NCBI GenBank assembly: GCA_002102555.1
Contig: MCFL01000012.1
Span: 372,001 to 436,000, forward strand
Source of the DNA: Catenaria anguillulae PL171
Taxonomy: Eukaryota > Blastocladiomycota > Blastocladiomycetes > Blastocladiales > Catenariaceae
Direction of reading: 5' to 3'
Length of the DNA stretch: 64,000 bases
In this document: piece after piece, positions 23,101 to 33,559 of the stretch
Numbering within the stretch: position 1 is the stretch's first letter
Layout: every line of letters begins with the position of its first letter
Notes under the pieces: generated by a model
Told to the model about the DNA's origin: nothing
Databases searched by the model: none
The model's input: only the letters and a program-made list of their open reading frames with translations
Made by a program: the position numbers and the translations under genes

Positions 23101-25164
23101 CAACGAGCCAGGGAAGGCGTGCAGCCTGGATCGAGCAAGGAGAGAGAGTGCCTATTTGGAATTGCGAGGATGAAGTTGAGGGTCGGGGACTTGAAGGCGA
23201 TTCGGATGGTTCTAGAGATGAATGATTTGGGATTGATGGCAGAGTGTGGGCAAATTTTGGAGGAGCTTCGCGAGTTTGGTGAGGCCGGCGGGTTGTTTGA
23301 AGGAGCAGGACGGTGGGAACGAGCCGCCAGCAACTACATCAAGGGTACGCTGCTGAAGCTGCATCAGTGGGGCCGGCCGTGCTTGGCGAATTGACCCGAT
23401 TGTTTGCGTTTGTTTCATTCAAAGCAAAAAATGTCAAGAAGCTCGAATCCATCATGCCCAAAGTATCTTCACCAGCCCTACTCTCAGAGTATGGCACCTT
23501 GCTCGAGTCTATCAACCAGCAAGACGCCGCCCTTGCTGCCTACACCCAGGCGCGCGACGCTCCTAACGCTGTTCGCCTTCTCCTCGGTCTTTCGCGTATC
23601 GATGAAGCTGTTGCCCTTGTCCGCTCAACGCGCTCACGCGATGCTGCCCGGCTCGTTGCCGACTTTTTCGTGCGGATGGGCGACACAAAGGCAGTGATTG
23701 AGTTTTACGTCCTGGCCGACATGCGAATTGAAGCGCAGCAGCGTGCTCGCGACGCTGGCATTCTCAACGTGTACATGGACTTGCTGGGCAGTGACGCGAC
23801 AACGGAAGACTGGATGGCGGCGGCTGTGTACTACGAGCAGCGCCGGGACGGTGTCAAGGCGGGCGAATACTACATGCGTGCTGGTCATTTTGAGGCGGCA
23901 GTCGCTCATCTGCTGCGTTCAGCGTCGTCGGACGGAATGTCGAGCGACCAGCAGCGAGCAGCGCTGGATTTGGCAATAGAGTGTGTGGGCAAGGCCAAGA
24001 GTGATGCATTAACGCACGAGGTTGTGGCACACCTCATGTCGGGTGGTACGGCCGCGAGGGATCCAAGGACCATCTTTAGGCTGTACATGAGCCTGGGACA
24101 GGTACGGGAAGCGGCAAGAACGGCTGTTGTGATTTCCCGAGACGAGTGGGCAGCAGGCAATTATCGACCGGCAAGGGACGTCTTGTGGGAAACGACAAAC
24201 GAGCTCCGCAAGAACAAGTATCATGTTCCGGCCCAGATGAGGCACATGTTGATGCTTTTGCACAGCTATGTGTTGGTCAAGGTGCAGTTTGGCACATTTT
24301 GTTTTAACATCGACGATGTTTGACCTATCGTACTTGCATTTTTCAGATTCTCATTCGAAATGACGACCATTTGGGCGGTGCGAGGATGTTGACACGTGTT
24401 TCAAAAAGCATCTCGAGGTTCCCAGCTCGTACGGCTTTCGCGAAATAGGTCAACTTGTTTGGTTGGAACCATGCTGATGATTTGCTTCACACGTGCAGAT
24501 GTCGTTCCAATCCTTACATCGACCGTGCTCGAATGCCTCCGTGTCGGTCGCAAGGCAAGTGCGGCCGAGTTTGCCGCCATGTTGATGCGACCAGAAAACC
24601 GCTCACGCGTTGACGCCAAGTACAAGAAAAAGATTGAATCGCTCGTCCGGTACGCCCGCTTGTTCCATTTACAATTGCTCGAGTGGTTGCGATAAGCTTA
24701 CTCTGTTTTCATCCTGATCGGCCGGTAGAAAACAGCAAGAAGACGACAAGGATCCACCCGAGGACCAGTCGCCATGTCCATACTGCAGTGCATCATTGTC
24801 TGTCACTGAGCTTGACTGCCCATCATGCCGTAACACCCTCCCATTTTGTGTTGCATCGGTACTTCATGTCAACTTTCATGCTTGATGAAGCATGTTCCTG
24901 AGCTCACACCTCTCGTTCCTTTGACAGGGCTGCCACTTGACCTCAGGCGATTGGTCTCAATGCCCGCAATGCAAAGCACCTGGTCTCCTTACGGCTATGC
25001 GAAACATCGCAAGTTCAAAGTCACCAGAATGCCCAATGTGCGCGGCTCCTTGGTCAGTCGATGGTCTTTCGCCAGTCCACGACACTGTCGCGGCGCTTGC
25101 AGCGTGGACTGGCGATGGCAACGCCGAAACAGAACCGACTTCACAGCAGCAGGGCCCAGAATGA
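20186..25164 (+). CDS. WDR19: Intraflagellar transport protein IFT144 (IFT-A subunit)
   Basis: IFT-A core subunit for retrograde transport in cilia and flagella. The start is a six-base exon (ATG AAG, 20186-20191) spliced (GTGCAA..CACAG) to 20266, giving [14 protein letters not shown], like the vertebrate MKR start. Order: WD40 region ([54 protein letters not shown]), TPR-like solenoid ([79 protein letters not shown]), and a C-terminal zinc ribbon ([40 protein letters not shown]). Several introns occur, including the last (donor GTACTT near 24861, ending at 24928). Frames jump by one base near 20516-20519 (CCCC), 20605, 21145 and 21303-21305 (GGG), and in the exons near 22500-22720. Splitting into several genes is not supported, because homology to WDR19 is colinear. 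Confidence 0.93.
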
Positions 25165-25696
25165 CGCCGACAATGTCTTGGATTGTTCTCTTCTAAATGC
25201 ATTTTATCACTGCTCAACGCCAAAAGCACATTTGCGGCTTGTTGCTATACACACCTTTATCTCCCTAGTAGCCCGCGGGGATGTCTTGAGTCGTAAATCG
25301 AGTCATGCAGCTGAGCGTTGACCACCGAATTCCAGTCATCGATCAAAATCAACTTGGCTGAGTGCATTTGACGAAGAAGATTTATGAAGCAGAGGAACAT
25401 GAAAGCACAGCCATCTTGTCTCACCAATCTGGTTCTCGCGTTTCACTGGCTAATTGCTACCCTGTTCCAACACTTGCGACCTGGTATTAGTGTTGTACCG
25501 TTCACAGCGCCGATGACCTGGCTTTCTCCCCGAATGAATGTCCATGAGATGACTCTTCACCCTTAGACTCATTTCAGGGTCCGCGCATTCAAATAATTCT
25601 CACAGCCCCGCCCGTCTCAATAACTTCATGGTTGTCGTTGCAACATCAATCTCCATGTTTCTCCCCCTCGGCATCGTCTGAAGCAACGGTCTCATC
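25165..25696. other. Intergenic, 532 bases
   Basis: Between IFT144 and the first LOR paralogue, same strand. No supported gene or RNA. It presumably contains the LOR promoter. Confidence 0.4.
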
Positions 25697-26320
25697 ATGG
25701 GCTCCGGCACATCGAAATACGCCAATTGCCAACTCACGTCCTACCTGGCCAACCCTTTGGTCGTCTTTGGACCGGAGCACGTCCATTACGGAACCGAGCC
25801 CATCCAGTACGAAATCGGCAACTTTATCCGCACACGAACCGGTCAGGTCATTTACGACATTGACCGACACATCAACGGGACCGACTGGTATATTGCCATA
25901 TCGGATGTATCCGGTCATGCAACTTGCACCCTGAAGGTGCAAATGGGAGGGCTGTTTTCCGAAACCTTTCCCGTTTTCCATGGAACTGGCGAGACCAAGG
26001 AGCGTGCCATGAAAGTGACCGGGTCCAAGGGCACCAACAAGTACAAGATGGAGATCAAGCTGGCCTCCGGCGATGTTTTGGTTGCGAAAGTCGAAGCGTT
26101 TGCCAGCACTGGCGGAGTTGTGCACGTGTTCTCGGGTCACCCGAAAGACGGCGGATTTCTCATTGCACAGTCAAGTTTGGGAGCATCGATGAAGACAACT
26201 ATTGCCCCTGGTGTCGATGTGCCTGCAGTGGCCATGATTTGCGTTTTGGCACACGAGATTATCGCAGCTGCTCGCCGAATGAATGCTCGCTCGACCCGAG
26301 TGGTTCGGGTGCGGCATTAG
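25697..26320 (+). CDS. LURP-one-related (LOR/DUF567) protein, paralogue 1, predicted myristoylated
   Basis: A single intact 207-residue frame. The fold family is LURP-one-related, a 12-stranded barrel around a C-terminal hydrophobic helix, related to Tubby and phospholipid scramblase. The N-terminus MGSGTSK fits the N-myristoylation consensus (Gly2, Ser6, Lys7). Next comes QLTSYLANPLVVFGPEHVHY, then alternating beta strands (GQVIYDIDRHINGTDWYIAI; TCTLKVQMGG; KMEIKLASGDVLVAKVEA; VVHVFSGHPKDGGFLIAQSS). It ends with the barrel helix APGVDVPAVAMICVLAHEII and a basic tail. The function in fungi is unknown. The family is thought to bind lipid or regulate membrane processes. Three paralogues lie in the same window. 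Confidence 0.8.
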   Translation: MGSGTSKYANCQLTSYLANPLVVFGPEHVHYGTEPIQYEIGNFIRTRTGQVIYDIDRHINGTDWYIAISDVSGHATCTLKVQMGGLFSETFPVFHGTGETKERAMKVTGSKGTNKYKMEIKLASGDVLVAKVEAFASTGGVVHVFSGHPKDGGFLIAQSSLGASMKTTIAPGVDVPAVAMICVLAHEIIAAARRMNARSTRVVRVRH

Positions 26321-26762
26321 AGCAGTTTACCATGGGTGGGTTGAAATACATCGTGGGAATTGTTTATCACTGATCTTTAACTACAATGAACATGACTTGT
26401 TCTTGTCAATCTGTCTCTCGCTGTGCTCTCCTTTGATGAATCACGACACATGAGCCCCTTTGACTGTCTCACGCAAGAACGCTCCTTGACTCAACGATCA
26501 CGGTCCACCGCCGCCATGCTTCACCTGCGCGCCCATCAGTCCATCGAATGCTTCAATAGGCATGCTTTTCAATCGTAAAAGAGTTTTGGGACAAGCAACC
26601 TGGCAAAAATGAACCTTCATTCCATGAAACGCTGAGATAAGACCACCGGCAACCCTTGCACCTCATTGCTGTCCGTTCCCACGTTCCTTGTACAGTCACT
26701 GTAGCACCACCTCCCTGTCCTACTTCGCCAAATTCAACAACAAATCCCAAGCACTTGCTACC
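26321..26762. other. Intergenic between tandem LOR paralogues
   Basis: 442 bases holding the 3' end of paralogue 1 and the promoter of paralogue 2. No gene supported. Confidence 0.4.
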
Positions 26763-27417
26763 ATGGGTAACTCCATCTCCAAATCCAAGTTTGCCAAGCA
26801 GCCCATCACCGACTACTTTGCCACCCACCCGCTCGTCATCATTGACCCAATGCACGTCTCGCCCCGGCGGGTGGACCAATCCGTCTCGAAATCACAAACA
26901 CAGTGCGTGATGCCTCGACAGGTCGCGCCGTGTACGAAATCGACCATGAATACGGCTTGACAACCTGGCACACGGCCATTCGCAACCCAAACACGGGCGA
27001 ATGGCTGTGCGTGGCCAAAGCCAAGCGTTCGCTGCTCCGGGGCATTGACTTGTATGCGTTCACGGGCCCGAATTTGGCCGACAGGCAGTACGATTACCAA
27101 GTCATGGATATTGTGGCGGCCAATGGAGGTGGCATAATGCCGGTGACCAAGCTTGCGGTCAAGACAACAACGGGCTACGACCTGCTGGTCAAGACGACGT
27201 ACTATGACCGGGAAGACGTCATGGCGGAAATCTCGTGGCGCATCCCGAGTTGGGCGGGTTGGTGATTGCGAGGGCCAGCATGGCGGTTGGGCTCGAACGC
27301 CGAGGCCGAGGTGCGGCAGGGGTCGATGTGTGCGCGGTTGCACTGTTGTTGCACATGGCCAACCAGGTTGTCCTTCGGGTCTTTGAAGCAAGGAACAAGG
27401 GTGGATACCATGGTTAA
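26763..27417 (+). CDS. LURP-one-related protein, paralogue 2, predicted myristoylated
   Basis: Tandem relative of the preceding gene, same strand. It starts MGNSISKSKFAKQPITDYF (Gly2, Ser6, Lys7 again) followed by HPLVIIDPMHV. The frame shifts once at the CCCC run at 26862-26865. Five C would read through to PAGGPIRLEITNTVRDASTG, which fits the paralogues. The body continues as RAVYEIDHEYGLTTWHTAI, then strands to about 27235. A second shift near there leads into HPELGGLVIARASMAVGLE and the C-terminal helix GVDVCAVALLLHMANQVV, with the stop at 27417. The order of elements matches paralogues 1 and 3. Two sequence errors are likelier than a pseudogene, since the frame is otherwise open throughout. 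Confidence 0.7.
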
Positions 27418-27624
27418 AGGTCGCGAGGCCACAGTCAATCGCCGGCGTTTTCGGCGGTGGGCGTTGGGTGCGCAGCTGAGGAGTGTAACGGCGTGGAAAG
27501 CAAGAGTTAAGAAGGAAAAGGTTGGGCCACCGTACAGAGTGGGGTGACTGATGCGGCCCGGAAAAAAAAAGAGAAGACAAAAACTCGTATACATTATAGA
27601 GGAATCCATCAATACACACAACGC

Positions 27625-30280
27625 TCACTCCAAAATCCAAAAAAGTACGATATAGGATTCAAAAAAACCTTGAGAGATCTGGCGTAGCATACCTGGCCGC
27701 CCCACCCCTTCCCCAGTCGCTCCTCTCCACAGTCCTTGATAAACCAGGAGCAAGTCGATGCTGGGCACAACGAGCAACGGAACCATGCTTGGCCGACCGT
27801 GTGCCACTGGAATGGATACCTTGTTTGTGTGAGTGCGCGCCACAGCAATTCGCCTGCTTCAAGTGTCAGCGGGTCGCCAAACATGATGGCCGATCGGCAT
27901 GCAATGGAATGAAGCATGTGCAAAACGGGCGGTGGCGGTGTGGATGTTTGAATCAGAGTCGATTCGTGTGGTTCGGCAAGGAGGGCGAAAATGAGATCAG
28001 TAATGCTGGATGGGTCACGAGCAAGGCGGGATGTGACAAGTGTTGGAATCGCGCGAACAAAAATCGAGGATGGAGCTGGACAAGTCTCGTCCGCCTGTGC
28101 TTGGACCTCCTCTTCTTCAGCCCAAATACCCCACCGCATCAACCATTCGCGCCGCTCTCGAAACACCCTCGCCACGTGCACTGGCACATCCCCCATGACC
28201 AGCACCTCGGCTAAAGGTGTCATGGCCAATCCACCATGCTCATTAATCTCGCGGTCCGCCTGTGCAAGCAGCTCTTCCAATCGAACACGCTCGTCGGCAG
28301 CATGTTGGTCAACAGCAATCAGAGCGTGGCGCGATCGGCCATGGTGACCGAGACCAGAATGAATTTGCTGTCGACTTGGGCAATCACGCGGGAGCGAAAG
28401 GGTCGGCAATGTCGGAGCGTGAGAGAGGCATATCTCGTGGGCGGGTCGAGTGTCCGAGAATGGAGAGCGGGTGGCTACTTGACGCGCGACGCGGAAAAAG
28501 CGCGAGGACAAAGTGGATGTGTGTTGGGACGAGGCATGTGAGACGACAGATTCAATCGCAAGGCGAGTCGCCTGAAGACTGGAAGCAGTGGTCGACGCTG
28601 CCGAGGTCTTTGACACTGTGGAAGATGCCGTGGAGCCGTCTCGTGATGGTGTCGACCGTGGACGGGATTCTCGCGAGCGAGGCGAGTACAAAGAGTGGGA
28701 TGCGCTCGCTGATGATGCGGAAGAGTCGTGTCGGGCAGGCGATGTCGCAAACACCGAGTTTCCAGTTCGAGGATCAATGAAAACGGATGCGAGCTGGGTG
28801 AACCCGGGCGGTGGTCCGTCGTCCAAGCGACCTCCGCTTGCGCTTCGGCCAAGTCTGCGAATGGATGAGCGAGATCGGCCGGCAGATTCGCAGATGGTTC
28901 CGGAAGACTGAGCCTTTCGAAGCGGAAGGCGAGGTGGTTGAAAGAATGTCGTGCTACACGAGTGTGGACGAGAGGAGGTATCTGACAAGGTGAAAGAATG
29001 TGGGTATGCGGTCAAGGGAGAAGTTGAAGGGCGGCTTGCTGCCATTGATGGAGCCGAGTTTGGCGGAGATGGGTTGAGTTGAGTGTCGAGTGAAGAGGAA
29101 ATGATGAGCCGAAGGCGAGTCTAACAGAGTACGAAGCAAAATGGTCATTGAATGAATGGGAAATGCCAGACGGCGAGATGAAATGCTGTGCGTACGATAT
29201 CAAGTGAAATCTCGCGTGAGCAACGAATGAGGCAGATGAAGCCAAAATCGACTGCCTGGAAGCGAGATTCGAGAAGCCTGACAAGAATGGTATGAAGTGG
29301 AGCGTCCAAGCACGGTTCTCGGTTGACGAAGGCCAATCCTTGTGGGAATCGGGTATTGAACCACCATCCCGAGATGGCAATGGGTGAAAAGGGGTTGGAA
29401 ATGGTTGTAGCGAAGGAATGACACTTGTCCTGATGAATTGTAGTGACTGGAATCGGTCAGCTGTTGATACGGAACTCACCAATGGCTTTGATACGTACAG
29501 GAGGAACCGCAGACGCCCCTGACAAGTGTCGTAGGGTGTCGATTGATGTTGGACAAGGTGGGACAGTAACCACTAGCTTTTGAGTCCGGCAATCATGCAG
29601 CGAGAAGGCGACAGTTGGATAGGCGACGGCAATGCGCTCGATGAATGAGCGCGCTTGCTGAAGAATATCGCGAGGTTGCCACATGTTGCGACGAACTGGC
29701 ACATTGAAGAACATGTCGGAGCAATGACGGTCGTGCCAGACGGGCCTGGCTGCTCAGTTGCTGAGAAGGACAATGGGTGATTCATTGGTTCTGGCACGGC
29801 AGGACGACTGGCTAATGGGAATGATGTTGCAAAGGTTCGGCGACTACGCACACTTGACGATTCATGCTTGGACGAGACTTGGACCAGAGCGACAGTTGTC
29901 AGCGCTGCAAATGCCTGTCCGCGGTAACCGTGGTATCGGGGATACGATGGCGGTCTCGCGGCAGCAGAATCGACCTGGTGGGCAGGCGGCGACTTTGACG
30001 AGTGAGAGGACATGCCCAGAAGCGGCAGGTCGGCAGGCAAGATGCCGATGCCATTGTCGGTGACGGACAGCCACAGAGCTGCCGGGTGGAGGGCGGCTTG
30101 GATGATGGTGGCGCCAGCATCGAGTGAGTTGTAGACGAGCTGGGCCAGCACTTGATCCACGGATGAGAGCACCACCGTGGCCCACACTTGGGCCGCCACC
30201 TTTTCGTCCAGTCGGCGTATTCGCTGGTGCCCATGAGCCTGGGCCTGCGGGGGCGGTGCTGAATGATGGGCGGACGCCAT
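27625..30280 (-). CDS. MLH3: MutL homologue MLH3 (DNA mismatch repair / meiotic recombination)
   Basis: GHKL-ATPase MutL protein. The N-terminal domain contains IRRLDEKVAAQVWATVVLSS, LVYNSLDAGA (motif I), VTDNGIGILPADL (motif II), YRGQAFAALTTVA (motif III) and SGTTVIAP, then DMFFNVPVRRNMWQPRD, with the MLH3-like LPVRR context. A Ser/Arg-rich linker follows (about 28400-29300). The C-terminal domain has VDSKFILVSVTMADRATL, the endonuclease motif VDQHAADERVRLEELL, ACRSAIMFGDPL, and CAHGRPSMVPL, which resembles MLH3. Frames change by one base at about 28310 (before the DQHA motif) and about 27803 (before AHGRPS), and at several points in the linker, where introns are also likely. Start ATG at 30280. 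MLH3 pairs with MLH1 as a nickase in meiotic crossover resolution. Confidence 0.82.
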
Positions 30281-30439
30281 TGGCCGGATGTTTTACTGCG
30301 GATTGCGTTTGATTGGATCAATCGGGATCATTGAGAACTTTGAATGTGATGGTAAAAAAAATGAACAAGTTTTGACGTGAATGCATCCTCACCCGAGTCA
30401 ATCCATCGATCGATGTAACATAATATGTTTTAATACATC

Positions 30440-32768
30440 ATGGATCCGCCATCATCATCATCACCCTCCCCATCAAGCCTCGCCGTTGTCCAGCAGCAAC
30501 TGGCCGCCGCCCTCGACACGCCGTTCCTGCGTGCCGCGTCGGCCGCCGATCGGGACGCCCAGCGCCGCCTCGCCGCCTCGCTCCTCGCACTGGATCAATG
30601 GCTCGGGCCCAACGGCACTGTCCCGGACCCGACAGACCTCGGCCGCGCCCTGCAAGATGCAGAGTTTGAGGCGTACGACCACTTGCTCGACAGGCAGACT
30701 CGCTCGTCAAGCACATTGACACGGTCGCCGATAATGTGCAATCCATTCGCTCGACCGTTGACACCATGGCCGCCGACCTCGAGGCTGCCCGTGGTCCCAC
30801 GGCTCAGTTTGTACGTGTTGCCGCCGAGCAGCAAGCTGTGATCGATTCCGTGAGCGCAGAGCAGGCACAGGTTACTGCCTTTCTCGCCGAGTACACATTG
30901 ACGCCTTCCGAGACAGCACTGCTCTCGTCGCCCTCATCCGACCTGAACCCCGAGTTCTTTGCTGCGTTCGACCGGGCGGCAAAGATTGAGCAAATGACCA
31001 AATCCTCGCTCGATTATCCCAACTCGCCGCTCAGCAGGGACATTGTGTCGACCATGTCCAGCCTGCTGGAGACCGCCCACGATCGGCTGTACGCCTGGCT
31101 GCAGTCTCGCCTTTCGCTGTTCATGACGTTGTCGCCGGACATTCCCATTTCCATGTCCATGGCTGTTACGCGGTTGGCGCGTGGTCGACCAGTGCTGTTG
31201 GATTCCATTTTGGACGATGCCGCCACGCACCGCCGGACGGCCATTTCCCGGTGGTTTGCAGACTCGATGGTGTCCTTGTCGAGCTCCAACATGGCCATTG
31301 GCGCCCCCTCGTCATCATCTTCCACGGGGAGTGGCGGGCTCGGATCGACTTCTCCGCGGAATGCAGGGTCGCGGCGCGGTTCGCTTGCTGGCGGATCGAC
31401 ATCGCTGGCCGCAGACGACGCCGAGCGTCAGGTCGCCGATGTCTATGCGTGGGTGCATCAAGTGATTGCTGCCGAATTTGCGCTTTGGTTGATGGAGGTC
31501 GGGCCCGATGGGGCGATTCCGCGGTCCAAGGCTGTAGGGCTTGTAGACGTGGCCATTGAGAGTGTGTGCAGGTCTGTGTTTGGGAGGGTGGAAACCATTG
31601 TTGCAAAAGCGTCGATTGCGGGCACAACGGCCATGGCAGGCGGTGTGGGTGGCGTATCGGGAATGCTGGGAGCAGACGTGGTGGCCCCATACCGCGTTTA
31701 CCATGTGTTGGGCGTGAATCGACAAGTTCTCCTCAAGTCTTTACCCGCAACGTCATCGATTGTCAACACCACGCAAGAGTACGCACTTGATTGTTTCCAT
31801 GTGCTTGGCCTTGACCGGTTCTGATTCGTGCCTGATGTCCTGCCAGACTCCAAGCGTTTGCCCTTCGTCAATTCCGTGACGCGCTCGACAACCAAGGCCA
31901 ACTGCTTCGCACATCCTACGATCCAATCGACACCTCGACCCTCGTACCGACATCGAACGTGTCACGTACCGCAGCGGCACTTCAAGCTGTTGCAAGCACC
32001 CGTGCCCGATACATTCGCCGAACCAGCACTGCCCCCACCTCGCCCAAACTCGATCCTGCCACTGAGGACTATGAGGACGACACGGATGTGAGCGATGGCC
32101 GGATTCGGTCCAACACCCGCCCTACGGCGTCCACGGAACGCATGGAGCTTCGAGCCATTCTGGACATGCTTATCGACCCCTGTGTCCAGTCGTGTGTCGT
32201 TGCCGCAAGTAGCTCAACCATTTCGCGTGCAGCCGGCGCCGTGTTTGCCATTAATTGTTTGCGTGTGCTCAAGGAGGCAGTCAAGGATTTGTCAGCGGAC
32301 AAGGCAGCAGCGCTCGAGAGCCAGATTGAGATTTATCTCGATTCTCTTGTTACGGAATATGTATGGGCTCCACACTTGACTTTGCTTGCGCATTTGTCTT
32401 TTGTTGTTTCTCACCTTGCTCGTTTCCAGTATTCCGCGTTCATTTCGCACACGGGCCTGCGCACCATTTTCGACGCCCTCGACCACGACGCCAACAAGGC
32501 CCTCAACATAGACCCATCCGAACTTCAATCCGCATTGCTGCGGTTGGATGCAGTGCTCATGACGGGCGCGCCGCACTTGGACTTGTCGCACGATCTTGCG
32601 CGACTGTCGACCTCGGCGCTCGCCAAGCGTGTGGTTACTCTGGGAACGGCCTTATTTACACAGTCGTATGCAAAGTTGCACGCCGAGGTGGCCAAGGATG
32701 AGCGGGGTGTGTTTGCTGGTGTGGTGATGAGGAGTGTGACCGAGGTCGAGTCGTTGTTGAGGGTGTGA
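30440..32768 (+). CDS. COG6: Conserved oligomeric Golgi complex subunit 6
   Basis: Lobe-B subunit of the COG tether for retrograde vesicles at the Golgi. Exons 30440-31778, 31847-32360 and 32430-32768 (introns GTACGC..GCCAG and GTATGG..TCCAG) give about 720 residues. Recognisable COG6 stretches are the N-terminal helix IDTVADNVQSIRSTVDTM, EYTLTPSETALLSS with NPEFFAAFDRAAKIEQM, TAHDRLYAWLQSRLSL, VYAWVHQVIAAEFALWL, ELRAILDMLIDPCVQSC and the C-terminal ALAKRVVTLGTALFTQSYAK. One frame change is needed near 30690 (DHLLDRQ to SLVKHIDTV). A Ser/Gly-rich insertion lies near 31310-31400. The gene is divergent from MLH3 with about 160 bases between starts. Confidence 0.87.
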
Positions 32769-32775
32769 CTGATCC

Positions 32776-33261
32776 TTGTCACTCCCTCGCTCAGTCGCTG
32801 TCTTGTGTGGTGCCATATATCAGAAAGCAACGAGGTTCATTTTGCGTGACAGTTTCATTGCATATGTACACCAAAGCAAAAGCCGTGTCTCAGGTGGCCG
32901 AACTAAGCGTGTCACTGCGCTCTCCCCGACACGAAACCGTTGGCCTCGTCTCCTTCGTAGATCCACCATTCCCGAGCGGTGCTGGGCGCCAAGATTTAAA
33001 GCACAGGTCGACTGTTGCGCATCAATCGCAAACACACTCGCGAAGCGCGTTCATCCATTTGATGCAGGAGAGAGGGAAGAGGTGTGGGGAGAGCACTCGG
33101 CGGAGAAGGAGCATGATGAGTGGCAGGCAAGGGTAAGGATCGTGAAGGAGGCATTGGAAGCGGTGAGGTCTGAGGCCACAAGGCTGCGGAAGGAGCTTGG
33201 GTTTGGTCCTGATGATGTTGATTCTGGATGTAGTTATCTCTCACTCTTCGTTCACTCTTGA
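32776..33261 (+). CDS. Doubtful small ORF with C-terminal coiled coil
   Basis: An open frame of 161 residues begins eight bases after the COG6 stop. The first half (basic, Cys-containing) has no recognisable features and may be non-coding. The second half, from HPFDAGEREEVWGEHSAEKE through WQARVRIVKEALEAVRSEAT to RLRKELG, is a plausible coiled coil. It could be the last exon of a small gene, or chance. No family recognised. Confidence 0.25.
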   Translation: MSLPRSVAVLCGAIYQKATRFILRDSFIAYVHQSKSRVSGGRTKRVTALSPTRNRWPRLLRRSTIPERCWAPRFKAQVDCCASIANTLAKRVHPFDAGEREEVWGEHSAEKEHDEWQARVRIVKEALEAVRSEATRLRKELGFGPDDVDSGCSYLSLFVHS

Positions 33262-33559
33262 CAACCCTTGTCGTTGATTTCGAAACATTGCCGACTCCCG
33301 ACTATGCTTTCACCATAGTTTCCTTTCGACATGTATCCTCAGTGTATCGTAAGGCATTATGTCAACCCATGCGCCTCAATGAATATCGTGAGACACTGCC
33401 ATGACCTGCCTGCTTGATCAGGGTCTGACTCTAGATTCAACGAATTTCACACCCAATGTTTTTGTATTTGTATTCATTTTGTACTTTTTTTTTTGTCCGA
33501 TATGTCAGAGTGAAACCAAGTACAACACAACAAACAAAACATTCGATGCTGAAAGCAAC

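Noticed and set aside
20186-25164. Several short WD40 and TPR genes in tandem
   Set aside because: The pieces align colinearly to one protein, WDR19. The breaks are single-base frame changes or introns.
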